Of a stretch of DNA of 64,000 nt, positions 25,799-34,586 are shown piece after piece. The stretch is taken from contig JBBDHV010000043.1 in NCBI GenBank assembly GCA_040880725.1, forward strand, positions 1-64,000, given 5' to 3'. How positions within the stretch are numbered: the stretch's first letter is position 1; every line of letters starts with the position of its first letter. A model generated the notes under the pieces. That model made no database searches. It saw only the letters and a program-made list of their open reading frames with translations, and was not told where the DNA came from. The stretch is from DATHWB01 sp040880725. Lineage in GTDB: Bacteria; Actinomycetota; Acidimicrobiia; Spongiisociales; ZC4RG35. A program made the position numbers and the translations under genes.

Positions 25799-26704
25799 AT
25801 GGAACATCTCGATCGCATCGCGCTCGACCTCGCCCTCCGGCAAGGCGGGGTCGTCACCAGGGCTCAGGCACTCGAACTCGGACTCACACCGCGTCAGATC
25901 ACGTGGCGGATCGCGTCCGGACACTGGACGGTCGTCCAACGGGCCGTGTACAAACTCGCCGAGCCGCGGGACCGCCGCGATCTCATGAGCACCGTCCTCG
26001 TGACGTGGCCGGGTGCCGTCATATCGCATGAGTCTGCAGCCGGGATCCACCGGTTCCCGTTCGTCGAACCGCACGAGACTCGCATCGTGGTCTCCCATCA
26101 CACCCGGACCACCCACGACTTCCCCGGCGTCATTGTCAGACGTACTCACGATCTGGACGGCTGGCATGTGACACAGGTCGCTGGATTGAGACTCACGACC
26201 GTCGCCAGAACGGTCGTTGACCTCGCGGCGGACCGCTCGGTTCGGCACATGGGTGCGATCGTCGATCGTCTCGCCTCCGATGGCGCAGTCGAAGTCTTCG
26301 AACTAGAGGCGGTGCTGGGGGCGACAGGCCGCCGAGGCAAACCCGGGACCACCACGATGCGCGAGGTGCTTGAAGCTCGCATCGGGGAAGACCCCTCGAG
26401 CTCGGTGCTTGAGCGACACGGGCGACGTCTTCTTGCCGATGCCGGGCTTCCGACACCGAAGAGCGAGTACCCCATTCCCTGGACACTTGACCGGTTCTTC
26501 GACGATGCCTTCCCGGAGCGCAAGGTGGCCATCGAGTGGGACTCGCGTCGCTTTCATGGACAGATGGCTTCGTTCGATGCCGATCGCGGTCGCGACAGAG
26601 ATGCCGCAGTGCACGGTTGGGTCGTGCTCCGTTTCACCTGGCGGGACGTTCACGGACATCCTGACCGTGTCGTCGACACGCTCCGAGCTCTGCTTACCGC
26701 CTGA
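25799..26704 (+). CDS. AbiEi-like winged-helix protein with DUF559/Vsr-like nuclease fold
   Basis: A 301-residue two-part protein. Residues about 1-95 resemble the AbiEi antitoxin winged helix (GGVVTRAQALELGLTPRQI and ISHESAAGIH). Residues about 200-300 have a PD-(D/E)XK-like signature seen in DUF559 proteins: Glu205, Asp235/236 (RFFDDAF), then Glu246-Trp-Asp248 in VAIEWDSRRFHG, ending GWVVLRFTWRDV. It therefore probably binds DNA and may cut it. No toxin partner is adjacent. The gene stands alone between inverted copies of a repeat, and its stop codon lies in the right copy. A distant paralogue with other flanking repeats is at 44705-45640. Confidence 0.8.
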   Translation: MEHLDRIALDLALRQGGVVTRAQALELGLTPRQITWRIASGHWTVVQRAVYKLAEPRDRRDLMSTVLVTWPGAVISHESAAGIHRFPFVEPHETRIVVSHHTRTTHDFPGVIVRRTHDLDGWHVTQVAGLRLTTVARTVVDLAADRSVRHMGAIVDRLASDGAVEVFELEAVLGATGRRGKPGTTTMREVLEARIGEDPSSSVLERHGRRLLADAGLPTPKSEYPIPWTLDRFFDDAFPERKVAIEWDSRRFHGQMASFDADRGRDRDAAVHGWVVLRFTWRDVHGHPDRVVDTLRALLTA

Positions 26705-26758
26705 ACCGTGGGCTCGCAGATACATCCAGTGTCGCTGGGAACCCAGGGTACGCGGGGC
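26701..26758 (+). repeat. dispersed palindromic repeat (copy 3), right end of unit 1
   Basis: GAACCGTGGGCT at 26703-26714 and GGGAACCCAGGGTACGCGGG at 26737-26756. It overlaps the stop codon of the nuclease gene and ends 4 bp before the acyl-CoA ligase stop codon. It is inverted relative to copy 2. Confidence 0.7.
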
Positions 26759-26761
26759 AAC

Positions 26762-28369
26762 TCAGTTGATGCGTTTGGTGTGGTCGGACCAGAGGGCGTC
26801 GCGGAGGACGAACTTTTGGATCTTGCCGGTGCTGGTCTTGGGGAGGGCGTCGAGGACCTCCACCTCGTCGGGGGCCTTGTAATGGGCGAGGCGGGAACGG
26901 ACATGCTCGATGATCTCGGGACCGGTCACCGACGCACCGTCCTTCAGCGTGACATAGGCCTTCGGACGCTCGCCCCAATGGTCGTGCGGCATTGCCACCA
27001 CGGCCGCCTCCAACACCGCGGGATGAGACACGACGGCTTGTTCGACCTCGATGGTCGAGATGTTCTCGCCTCCCGAGATGATGATGTCTTTCGCCCGGTC
27101 CCGCAGCTCGATGTAGCCGTCCGGATGCCATACCGCGAGATCCCCTGAGTGGAACCAGCCTCCCGCGAACGCCTTCGCCGTGGCCTCGGGATCGTCGTGA
27201 TACCCCGCCATGACGTTGTTCCCGCGCATGACGACCTCACCCATCGTCTCGCCGTCCCGGGGCACGTCGTTCATGTCGCCGTCCACGACCCGGATCGGGT
27301 CCGCCCCGATGTAGGCGACCCCCTGGCGGGCCATCAGCCGGATGCGCTCGTCGACGGTGCCCTCCGCCCACGAGTCCTGAATCTCACAGATCGTGTACGG
27401 CCCGTAGGTTTCGGTCAGGCCGTACACGTGAACGAGGTCCGCGCCGAGGTCGGTCATCTGACGAATGATCGTCGGACTCGGCGGAGCGCCCGCGGTGGTG
27501 ATGACGAAGGGCCGTCCGAACGGCGCCGCCGTCGGATGATTCGCCATCGAGATCAGCACGGTTGGCGCTCCGTTGAGATGGGTGATCCCCTCGGCGGAGA
27601 CCAACTCCCAGATCTCGGCAGGATCCACCTGTCTCAGACACACGTGCCGCCCTCCGATCGCGGTCACACCCCAGGTGGTGCACCACCCGTTGCAGTGGAA
27701 CATCGGCAGCGTCCACAGGTAGACCGAGTCGGTCGAGTGCCGGCTGTGAATCACTTCGGCCAGGGCGTTGAGGTGGGCTCCCCGGTGGGTGTACATCACG
27801 CCTTTGGGCTGGCCGGTCGTTCCCGACGTGTAGTTGACCGAGATCACGCGCTCCTCGTCGTCCACGCGCATCGGGATCGGCGTGTCGTCACCGCGGGCGA
27901 CGAAGTCGGTGTACGACGTATGACCGTCGACCTCGGATACGCCGGAATGCGGATCGTGCAGGGTCACCACTTCCCTGAGACCTGCCCGGTCGGCGAGGTG
28001 CGGGGCGACGGTTGGATACAGGGCCGTGTCCACGACAAGGATGGTCGCTCCGCTGTGGTCGAGGATGTAGGCGATCTCCGGTCCGCTCAGCCGGGTGTTG
28101 ATGGCAACGAGGACACCCTGCACGAGCGGGACGGCGAAATGGGCGATGAGCATTTCCGGGAGATTCGGCAGGAGATACGCGACCCGGTCTCCCGGGCGGA
28201 TCCCGGTTTCCTGCAGTGCCCTGCCGACGCGATTCACCTCGGAGCGCATCTCCGTGTAGGTGAGCGACCGCTCCCGGTAGGTGATGGCGATGCGGTCGCC
28301 GAAGACGTCGGCGGACCGCTCCAGGAACAACAGCGGTGTCAGCTCGGTGATCGAAACCCGGTCACGCAT
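26762..28369 (-). CDS. acyl-CoA synthetase (AMP-forming ligase)
   Basis: A 535-residue ANL-superfamily ligase. The P-loop-like motif YTSGTTGQPKG, YGLTETYGP, the hinge region ELRDRAKDIIISGGENIS and the C-terminal PKTSTGKIQK (catalytic Lys) are all present. It would activate a carboxylic acid to an acyl-CoA through acyl-AMP; chain length is not clear from sequence (medium-chain or aromatic acids are possible). It is followed upstream by an enoyl-CoA hydratase gene 8 bp away on the same strand, so both probably serve fatty acid or side-chain degradation. Confidence 0.93.
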   Translation of the reverse strand: MRDRVSITELTPLLFLERSADVFGDRIAITYRERSLTYTEMRSEVNRVGRALQETGIRPGDRVAYLLPNLPEMLIAHFAVPLVQGVLVAINTRLSGPEIAYILDHSGATILVVDTALYPTVAPHLADRAGLREVVTLHDPHSGVSEVDGHTSYTDFVARGDDTPIPMRVDDEERVISVNYTSGTTGQPKGVMYTHRGAHLNALAEVIHSRHSTDSVYLWTLPMFHCNGWCTTWGVTAIGGRHVCLRQVDPAEIWELVSAEGITHLNGAPTVLISMANHPTAAPFGRPFVITTAGAPPSPTIIRQMTDLGADLVHVYGLTETYGPYTICEIQDSWAEGTVDERIRLMARQGVAYIGADPIRVVDGDMNDVPRDGETMGEVVMRGNNVMAGYHDDPEATAKAFAGGWFHSGDLAVWHPDGYIELRDRAKDIIISGGENISTIEVEQAVVSHPAVLEAAVVAMPHDHWGERPKAYVTLKDGASVTGPEIIEHVRSRLAHYKAPDEVEVLDALPKTSTGKIQKFVLRDALWSDHTKRIN

Positions 28370-28377
28370 CGCGGCTT

Positions 28378-29139
28378 CTACTCCGGCCACTGCGGCGAAC
28401 GTTTGTCCAGGAACGCGCCCATGCCCTCCTGGGCGTCGGTCATCTGGGCGTTGGCGGTCATCACCGCTTTGGTCAGGTCGTATGCCCGATGCTCGTCGAG
28501 TTCGGTCTGGGACCAGAAGGCTTCTTTGCCGATGCCGATGACCCGACCCGAATAGCGGGTGATCGACGCCACGAGTTCGTCGATCTCGGCGTCGAGGGCG
28601 TTGGGCTCGGCCACCCGGTTGACCAGACCCCATTCCATCGCTGTCATCGCATCGATCGGTTCGCCCGTGAGCAGCATTTCCATCGCCCGCTTGCGGCCCA
28701 CCGCACGCGAGATCGGCACCATCGGGGTCGAGCAGAACAAGCCGATCTTGACACCCGGTGTCGCGAACCTGGCGTCGGTTGATGCGACCGCGAGGTCGCA
28801 GGCGGCGACGAGCTGGCAACCGGCGGCAGTGGCGACGCCATGGACCCGGGCGATCACCGGTTGGGGGATGCGATGGATCCGTTCCATGACCTGGACGCAG
28901 GCGTCGAAGAGCTGGGCATAGAAATCTCCCGGCCGGTCGATCATCTCGCCGAGGTCGTGGCCGGCCGAGAAGGCGGGGCCTGCGCCTGCGAGAACCACGA
29001 CTCGTGAGTCCGCCGGAAGGCTCGCAAGGGCACTGTCCAGGGCACCGAGCATCTCCAGGCTGAGCGCATTCCTACGATCGGGGCGGTTCAACGTGATCGT
29101 TGCCCGGACGCCGTCATGGTCGGTGCGGACGATGCTCAT
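28378..29139 (-). CDS. enoyl-CoA hydratase/isomerase family protein
   Basis: A 253-residue crotonase-fold protein. The first oxyanion-hole segment is in GPAFSAGHDLGEM and the second in HGVATAAGCQLVAACD. The usual hydratase glutamates are not both obvious (GCQLVAACDLAVA, and VKIGLFC with Gly-Leu in the second position), so it may be a divergent hydratase or another crotonase. The start ATG (29139) gives MSIVRTDHDG; a GTG 9 nt upstream is possible. In operon with the acyl-CoA ligase. Confidence 0.88.
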   Translation of the reverse strand: MSIVRTDHDGVRATITLNRPDRRNALSLEMLGALDSALASLPADSRVVVLAGAGPAFSAGHDLGEMIDRPGDFYAQLFDACVQVMERIHRIPQPVIARVHGVATAAGCQLVAACDLAVASTDARFATPGVKIGLFCSTPMVPISRAVGRKRAMEMLLTGEPIDAMTAMEWGLVNRVAEPNALDAEIDELVASITRYSGRVIGIGKEAFWSQTELDEHRAYDLTKAVMTANAQMTDAQEGMGAFLDKRSPQWPE

Positions 29140-29320
29140 TTCGGTCACTCTATCCCGCCCTGTCCGGACCGCGAGCGCCCGGCGCGGCGGCGGCCTGTCG
29201 CCTGGGTCATCTTTGCGCCACACCCCCGCAAGTCAGTTCTCTCGATGGCGAACCGCCGCGTTGCACTGTCGCCGGTACGGAAGAGTGTGGAATTCTCGTC
29301 TTGTCGTAACCTTTGGCCTT

Positions 29321-30115
29321 ATGAGCAACGTCCTTCACAGGAACAACGTGTCCACGAGGGGGCGCCTCGATGGACAACCGATGCTCTTCGCCCACGGTTT
29401 CGGTTGCGATCAGAACATGTGGCAGTACGTGTGGCCTGCCTTTGAGAACGACCATCGCATCATTCTGTTTGATCACGTCGGTGCAGGTCGCTCCGACCTT
29501 CGTGCCTACGACCGGGGGAAATACGGCGACCTGGCCGGCTACGCCGCCGACATCCTCGAGATATGCGATGTACTCGAACTCGAAGACGTGATCTTCGTCG
29601 GCCACAGCGTCGCGGCAATGATGGGCGTGCTGGCCGCACGCCAACGTCCTGACCTATTCGCGTCCCTCGTTCTCGTAGGTCCATCGCCCCGGTACATCGA
29701 CGATTCGGGTTATCGCGGAGGGTTCACCGAGGCCGAGATCGATGACCTTCTCGTAGCACTCGAGAACAATTTCCTGGGCTGGTCCGCCCAGATGGCTCCC
29801 ATCATCATGGGCAACCCAGATCGTCCGGAACTCGGCGAGGACCTCACCAATTCGTTCTGTCGCACTGACCCGAACATCGCCGCCCACTTCGCGGGGGTCA
29901 CCTTCCGATCCGACAACCGTGCAGATCTGGCTGGGCTGGACATTCCGACTCTCGTATTGCAATGCTCCGATGACGCGATCGCACCGGTGGAGGTCGGACG
30001 GTACGTTCACGCAAAACTCCCGAATAGCACGTTCGTCCTGTTGGACGCCGTGGGGCATTGCCCGAATCTCAGCGCTCCAGACGAAACCGTAACGGCTATT
30101 CGGATGTTCTTGTGA
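29321..30115 (+). CDS. rsbQ: alpha/beta hydrolase RsbQ-like
   Basis: A 264-residue protein strongly resembling RsbQ, the hydrolase that activates the RsbP phosphatase in the energy-stress branch of sigma-B control in Bacillus: HGFGCDQNMW, LFDHVGAGRSDLRAYD, nucleophile Ser96 in GHSVAAM, acid at Asp217/218 and His246 in VGHCPNLS. RsbQ is thought to make or deliver a small ligand to the PAS domain of RsbP. The stop overlaps the start of the PAS-phosphatase gene (GTGA), reproducing the rsbQ-rsbP pair. Confidence 0.9.
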   Translation: MSNVLHRNNVSTRGRLDGQPMLFAHGFGCDQNMWQYVWPAFENDHRIILFDHVGAGRSDLRAYDRGKYGDLAGYAADILEICDVLELEDVIFVGHSVAAMMGVLAARQRPDLFASLVLVGPSPRYIDDSGYRGGFTEAEIDDLLVALENNFLGWSAQMAPIIMGNPDRPELGEDLTNSFCRTDPNIAAHFAGVTFRSDNRADLAGLDIPTLVLQCSDDAIAPVEVGRYVHAKLPNSTFVLLDAVGHCPNLSAPDETVTAIRMFL

Positions 30116-31248
30116 ACACTCGGCCGGAAGCCACTCACACAGACCTGTACCACCGGGCACCATGTGGGCTGGCCACCATCGATCGCCGCGGCACCTTTCT
30201 CGCCATCAACCAGACCCTGCTCGAGTGGCTGGGGCTCGCGGATCCTTCTGAGTTGCCCCGCTTCCAAGATCTCCTGGCGGCGGGCGATCGGATCTACTGG
30301 GAGACTCACGCCACGCCGCTGTTGGACATGCAGGGTGACATCGCCGAGATCGCCGTAGAGCTCATCACGCTCGGCGGGACAGCGCCAGTACTCCTCAACG
30401 CCATGAGTGCCCACCCTGGACGTTCTGAGACCCGCATCGATCTGGCCATTTTCCCGGCTGAAGACCGCCGGAAATACGAGCGCGAATTGCTCACCGCCCG
30501 CAAGCTGGCTGAGGCATCCGAAGCCAAGACGCGTGAGCTCGCACAGTCCTTACAGCGGAGTCTCCTGCCGCCCGTACCGCCATCGATTCCATTCGTCGAG
30601 ATCGACGCGGCATATCGACCTGCCGGTGAAGGCAATGAAATTGGGGGCGACTTCTACGACGTCTTCCGGATGGGCACCGACGAATGGATGGTCGTCGTCG
30701 GTGACGTTCGCGGGAAGGGAGCGTCGGCGGCCAGCCTCACCTCGATGATGCGGTACGTGATCCGGGGAGCGGCGATGGAGGCCTATGACATGCCGGAGGT
30801 ATTAGCCACGCTCAACTCCGCTCTGATGGCCGACTCACCGGGCGAGACATGCACCGCGGTCCTGGTACGGCTCGACATCCGTTCGAAGGGAAACGTCGGC
30901 GTGGCGGTGTGTCCGGCAGGTCACCCCCTCCCCTTACTGGTGACGGATGCAGGTGACGTGATCGAAATCGGCCGACCCGGAACTGTGCTCGGGGCCCTTC
31001 CGCATCCCCGCCACGAGGAGACGGGGATCGATTTGAAGCCGGGATCCACGCTGGTGCTGTTCACCGACGGCGTGCCCGAAGGGAGACGCGGCGACGATTT
31101 CTTCGGTGAGGAACGGCTTCGCGAACTGCTGTTCCGGAGCGGGAGCCAGCCCCATCTCGCTCAAATCGTCGCCGACACCGTCGTCGAATTCCAAAATGGT
31201 CTTCCTCGGGACGACATTGCCATCGTCACACTACGTTGCACGAGCTGA
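30112..31248 (+). CDS. rsbP: PAS domain-containing PP2C phosphatase RsbP-like
   Basis: A 378-residue protein: PAS-like domain in the first 110 residues (CGLATIDRRGTFLAINQTLL), a coiled coil (YERELLTARKLAEASEAKTR), then a SpoIIE/PP2C phosphatase (IGGDFYDVF, VVVGDVRGKG, FTDGVPEGR, RDDIAIVTL) with metal-binding aspartates. It probably dephosphorylates an anti-anti-sigma factor in response to the upstream RsbQ. No sigma or anti-sigma gene lies nearby. The GTG start overlaps the rsbQ stop; its 3' end overlaps recN by 18 bp, tail to tail. Confidence 0.9.
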   Translation: MNTRPEATHTDLYHRAPCGLATIDRRGTFLAINQTLLEWLGLADPSELPRFQDLLAAGDRIYWETHATPLLDMQGDIAEIAVELITLGGTAPVLLNAMSAHPGRSETRIDLAIFPAEDRRKYERELLTARKLAEASEAKTRELAQSLQRSLLPPVPPSIPFVEIDAAYRPAGEGNEIGGDFYDVFRMGTDEWMVVVGDVRGKGASAASLTSMMRYVIRGAAMEAYDMPEVLATLNSALMADSPGETCTAVLVRLDIRSKGNVGVAVCPAGHPLPLLVTDAGDVIEIGRPGTVLGALPHPRHEETGIDLKPGSTLVLFTDGVPEGRRGDDFFGEERLRELLFRSGSQPHLAQIVADTVVEFQNGLPRDDIAIVTLRCTS

Positions 31249-32856
31249 TTTTCGCTGGGGCTCATCTCTTCCCGCCCGAACCAAGAGCTCGGCCGCGGCT
31301 TGCTTGCCCCTGACGCTGTCTGGCATGCCTGCCAACATCCGAGCCAGCTCCCCCACCCGCTCCTCGCCATAGACGAGCCGCACGGTGGCTTCCTCCCCGT
31401 CACGGTCGACGACCCAGTGGGTGTCCGCGTGTGCCGCCACTTGCGGGAGGTGGGTGACGCACAGCACCTGGCGACTCTCGGCGAGCGCCGCGAGTTTCGC
31501 TCCCACGGCGATGGCCGTTTGACCACCGACTCCGGCGTCGATCTCGTCGAAGACGACCGACTCCGCCTCCCCGGCACCTCCTGCCAAGCGCAGTGCGAGC
31601 ACCAGTCGGCTGAGCTCTCCCCCGGATGCGACCTTGGCAACCGGACCGGGGTCGAGCCGGTCGTCGGAAGCGAACAGCACCGTTGCGGTGTCGGCGCCTC
31701 CTGGCGTCGCCGGAGAGTCCTCGACCCCGATCTCGAGATACGGTCGAGAGAAACCCAGTTCCCGCAGATGTTCCAGAGCTTCGGCCGCAAGGCCGGCGGA
31801 AGCTCGGCGACGGGCGTCCCGCAGGCCGGTGGCCGCGGTGGCGAGTTGGCGGTCGGCATCGGCCATCTCCTCGTCGATGCGTTCGGCCCGGTCGAGCAGC
31901 GCCGTGAGCTCCTCGGCCCGTTTCGTCTGGGACTGCCCGAACTCCACCACATCGACGAGCGCCGGTCCGTAACGTCGGCACAGGTCGGCAATCACCGACT
32001 GCCGCCGTTCGGCTTCTTCCAGTTCCTCCGGTTCGATGTCGAGGTCCTCGAGCAACCGCATGAGGCCGGCCGCAGTGTCGCCCAGTTGGCTCTCCACACC
32101 GTCGACGGCGCCGAGGAGGTGTGCCGATCCCGGGTCGAAGCCGGCCACCCGTCGAAGGATGCCCACCACCGTCCCGACGTCGTCGCGCACCCGTTCCACG
32201 AGTTCTGATCCGTCTGCTGCCAGCGCCCTGATCTGTTCGGAATTGCGAAGCCGTCCAAGTCGCTCGGCGAGTTGGTCGTCCTCCCCCGGCGTGACCCCGG
32301 CGGACCGGATCGTCTCGGCATCGTGGCGTGCACTCAGGCGCGCACGCTCGAGTGCCGGCCGGTCGCCGCCCAGCGCCTCTCGATCTGTCAGCAGCCGCTC
32401 GCGCCCGGACCACGCCTGCCGATAGGCCTCCCGTGCGGCGCGACCCTCGTCATCGAGCTTGCGATCGATGAGCCGACGGATCTCTGCTGGGCGGGTGATG
32501 GTGAGCTGGTCGTGCTGTCCGATGATCTCGACGGTTCCCGTCGTCGCCTCGTCCAGGGCGTCGGCGGAGGCGATCGAACCGTTCAGATATGCCCGGCTCC
32601 TCCCTTCCCGCTTGAGTCGTCTGGCCACGCCAATTTCGGTGTCTCCTCGCATCAGGCGGCCTTCGACGCCGGCCTCGTCCCCGAACGGGCCGACGAGATC
32701 CGACCGGGCGTCGGCGCCGAGAAGCATCCGCAATGCCCCCAGCAGCAACGTCTTTCCGGCCCCGGTTTCGCCGGTGACCACCGTGAGTCCGGGACCGAAC
32801 TCGATCCGCGCCTCCCGGATGACACCGAGGTTGCGGACGAGCAGCTCGTCGATCAT
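31231..32856 (-). CDS. recN: DNA repair protein RecN
   Basis: A 541-residue SMC-like ATPase acting early in double-strand-break repair. Walker A GETGAGKT is at residues 29-36, a central coiled coil follows, and the C-terminal part carries the ABC signature SGGELSRLVLALR and Walker B VVFDEIDAGVGG. ATGA overlap with nadK upstream. The tlyA-nadK-recN order is the one found in mycobacteria. Confidence 0.96.
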   Translation of the reverse strand: MIDELLVRNLGVIREARIEFGPGLTVVTGETGAGKTLLLGALRMLLGADARSDLVGPFGDEAGVEGRLMRGDTEIGVARRLKREGRSRAYLNGSIASADALDEATTGTVEIIGQHDQLTITRPAEIRRLIDRKLDDEGRAAREAYRQAWSGRERLLTDREALGGDRPALERARLSARHDAETIRSAGVTPGEDDQLAERLGRLRNSEQIRALAADGSELVERVRDDVGTVVGILRRVAGFDPGSAHLLGAVDGVESQLGDTAAGLMRLLEDLDIEPEELEEAERRQSVIADLCRRYGPALVDVVEFGQSQTKRAEELTALLDRAERIDEEMADADRQLATAATGLRDARRRASAGLAAEALEHLRELGFSRPYLEIGVEDSPATPGGADTATVLFASDDRLDPGPVAKVASGGELSRLVLALRLAGGAGEAESVVFDEIDAGVGGQTAIAVGAKLAALAESRQVLCVTHLPQVAAHADTHWVVDRDGEEATVRLVYGEERVGELARMLAGMPDSVRGKQAAAELLVRAGRDEPQRKSARAT

Positions 32857-33641
32857 CGGTCGTCCAGTCGGAACTTCCGGGTGACGCGGCCGGGAAAGCC
32901 CTCTCGCCGCATCCGAACAAAGCGGGTGGGAGTTGGCCCCGGTCCGATGACGCAGCGGTCTCCTTCGCTCATCGCACCGAGCTCGCGACCGTCGGCGCTG
33001 ACTCGCACGGCGCGGTCGTCGGCCACGGTGATGGTGACAACCGAGTCCGACGGAATGACGAGTGAACGGTCGAACAACGAGTGCGGCGCCACCGGCGTGA
33101 TGAGAATCCCGTCCACCCGCGGGTCCATGAGTGGACCGCCTGCGGAGAACGAGTAGGCGGTCGAGCCCATCGACGTGGCGACGACCAAGCCGTCCGCGCG
33201 GTGACGCAGGAACGGCTCCCCGTCGACTTCGACGTCGAGAACGACCAACCGCTGGGAGTCGATCTTTTCGACGACAACGTCATTGATTCCCAACCCCCGG
33301 GTGCCGTCGGGGAGTTGGACTTCGATGGTGTTGCGGTCCTCGATGCGAAAGCGACCCTCGGCGAGGTTGGAGACGGTCTCTTCGAGTTCGTCGGGTTCGG
33401 CCTCGGCGAGGAATCCGATGGTTCCGAGATTCACTCCGACCACGGGCACGGATAGTCCCACTGCGGCGTGAGCGGCTTCGAGCACGGTGCCGTCCCCCCC
33501 GACGGCGACGACCAGGTCCACGGCTGCGTCCCCGTCGAGCGGGCGGGCATCCAGTCCGACGCGGGCGGCAGCCTCGATGAAGGTCTCGGCATAGATCTGT
33601 GCCTCCGGAGTACTGGAGATGACGAGACCGATGTGTTTCAC
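32853..33641 (-). CDS. nadK: NAD kinase
   Basis: A 262-residue NAD kinase making NADP. The GGDGT motif is at residues 48-52, with GVNLGTIGFL and the conserved STAYSFSAGGP. It overlaps tlyA upstream (ATGA at 33641-33638) and recN downstream, so the three are coupled. Confidence 0.96.
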   Translation of the reverse strand: MKHIGLVISSTPEAQIYAETFIEAAARVGLDARPLDGDAAVDLVVAVGGDGTVLEAAHAAVGLSVPVVGVNLGTIGFLAEAEPDELEETVSNLAEGRFRIEDRNTIEVQLPDGTRGLGINDVVVEKIDSQRLVVLDVEVDGEPFLRHRADGLVVATSMGSTAYSFSAGGPLMDPRVDGILITPVAPHSLFDRSLVIPSDSVVTITVADDRAVRVSADGRELGAMSEGDRCVIGPGPTPTRFVRMRREGFPGRVTRKFRLDDR

Positions 33642-34399
33642 GGCTGGGTCCTCACCGATGCGATGGGCGCGGGCCGAAGATGCACGAAGTACTCCACGTT
33701 GCCTTTCGCTCCAGTGATCGGCGATACACAGGTTGCCACCGTACCGAGGCCGACCGACGCCAAACAGTCGACCACGTCGGTGAGGGCCGACAATCGGACG
33801 GCATCATCCCTCACGATTCCGCCGCGACCGACCTTGCCACGACCCACCTCGAACTGAGGTTTGACCAACAACACCCCTACGCCGTCCGCACCGATGAGCG
33901 CAACCAGCACCTCCGCCACCGTGCACAGTGAGATGAACGACAGGTCGCCGACGACGAGGTCGAACGGTGCACCGAGCTCTGCAGGGTCGGCGTGGCGGAT
34001 GTTCGTCCGGTCGACCACCGTCACTTCGGGCCTGCCCGCGAGCCGGTCGTCCAATTGTCCGTACCCGACGTCGACTGCGACCACAGACGCTGCGCCCGAC
34101 TGCAGCAGGCAATCGGTGAATCCACCGGTCGACGCCCCCACATCGATGCAGCGCGTCCCTGCGGGATCGACTCCGAACTCGGTGAGGGCGCCTTCCAGCT
34201 TCAGTCCCCCCCGGCTCACATATCTTGGCGGGGGGCCGATCAGTTCGACCGGTGTTCCCGGGGCGACCAGGGTCGTGACCTTTGGTGTTGGCACGCCGCC
34301 GACCCTCACCGCACCCGACTCGACCATGGCGGTCGCTTCGGCGCGGCTCTTCGCCATCCCCCGGCGCACGAGCTCACGATCGAGGCGCTGACGGGTCAG
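33638..34399 (-). CDS. tlyA: TlyA family rRNA 2'-O-methyltransferase
   Basis: A 253-residue protein with an N-terminal S4 domain (RLDRELVRRGMAKSRAEATA) and a FtsJ-like SAM methyltransferase (CIDVGASTGGFTDCLL, VVGDLSFISL, VKPQFE). TlyA methylates 16S and 23S rRNA and sets capreomycin sensitivity in mycobacteria. No ATG or GTG lies at the family start; the best start is a CTG at 34399 overlapping the previous stop (CTGA), beginning LTRQRLDREL. If not used, initiation would have to be at an internal GTG (34363) and would cut into the S4 domain. Confidence 0.93.
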   Translation of the reverse strand: MTRQRLDRELVRRGMAKSRAEATAMVESGAVRVGGVPTPKVTTLVAPGTPVELIGPPPRYVSRGGLKLEGALTEFGVDPAGTRCIDVGASTGGFTDCLLQSGAASVVAVDVGYGQLDDRLAGRPEVTVVDRTNIRHADPAELGAPFDLVVGDLSFISLCTVAEVLVALIGADGVGVLLVKPQFEVGRGKVGRGGIVRDDAVRLSALTDVVDCLASVGLGTVATCVSPITGAKGNVEYFVHLRPAPIASVRTQP

Positions 34400-34557
34400 G
34401 CGTCGTCCCCGCCGTCGAGGGCGCGCTCGAGGAGTTCGGCGATCTCTGTCATGGGGCCGATGGACTCTGCAGGGTCCAATCCTTCGATCTCGGCCAACAG
34501 TGCATCGACCGCGGCAAGCGGGTCTTCGACCTCTCGTGTGGTATCCATGCGGCTCAT
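34396..34557 (-). CDS. small acidic protein, hypothetical
   Basis: A 53-residue acidic, helical protein (DPLAAVDALLAEIEGLD, MTEIAELLERALDGG). ATGs at 34557 and 34548 are possible starts. A similarly small gene (Rv1693) sits between the HAD phosphatase gene and tlyA in Mycobacterium tuberculosis, supporting this as real by position. Function unknown. Confidence 0.6.
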   Translation of the reverse strand: MSRMDTTREVEDPLAAVDALLAEIEGLDPAESIGPMTEIAELLERALDGGDDA

Positions 34558-34586
34558 TATCGCGGAATCGAGCGACGGGACCGGTC

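Larger units (their letters stand above)
25707..26758. mobile_element. one-gene unit bounded by inverted repeats (unit 1)
   Basis: A 1.05-kb segment with one gene (25799-26704) between two copies of the same dispersed palindromic repeat in opposite orientation. The outer 20 bp, CCCCGCGTACCCTGGGTTCC, recur exactly as the inverse complement at the other end. The inner arms (AGCCCACGGTTC and its complement) match with a 1-2 nt difference, while the central parts differ. No target-site duplication is evident. It separates pyrG from an acyl-CoA ligase gene. The layout resembles RAYT genes between inverted REPs, with an AbiEi-nuclease gene in place of the transposase. Confidence 0.6.
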
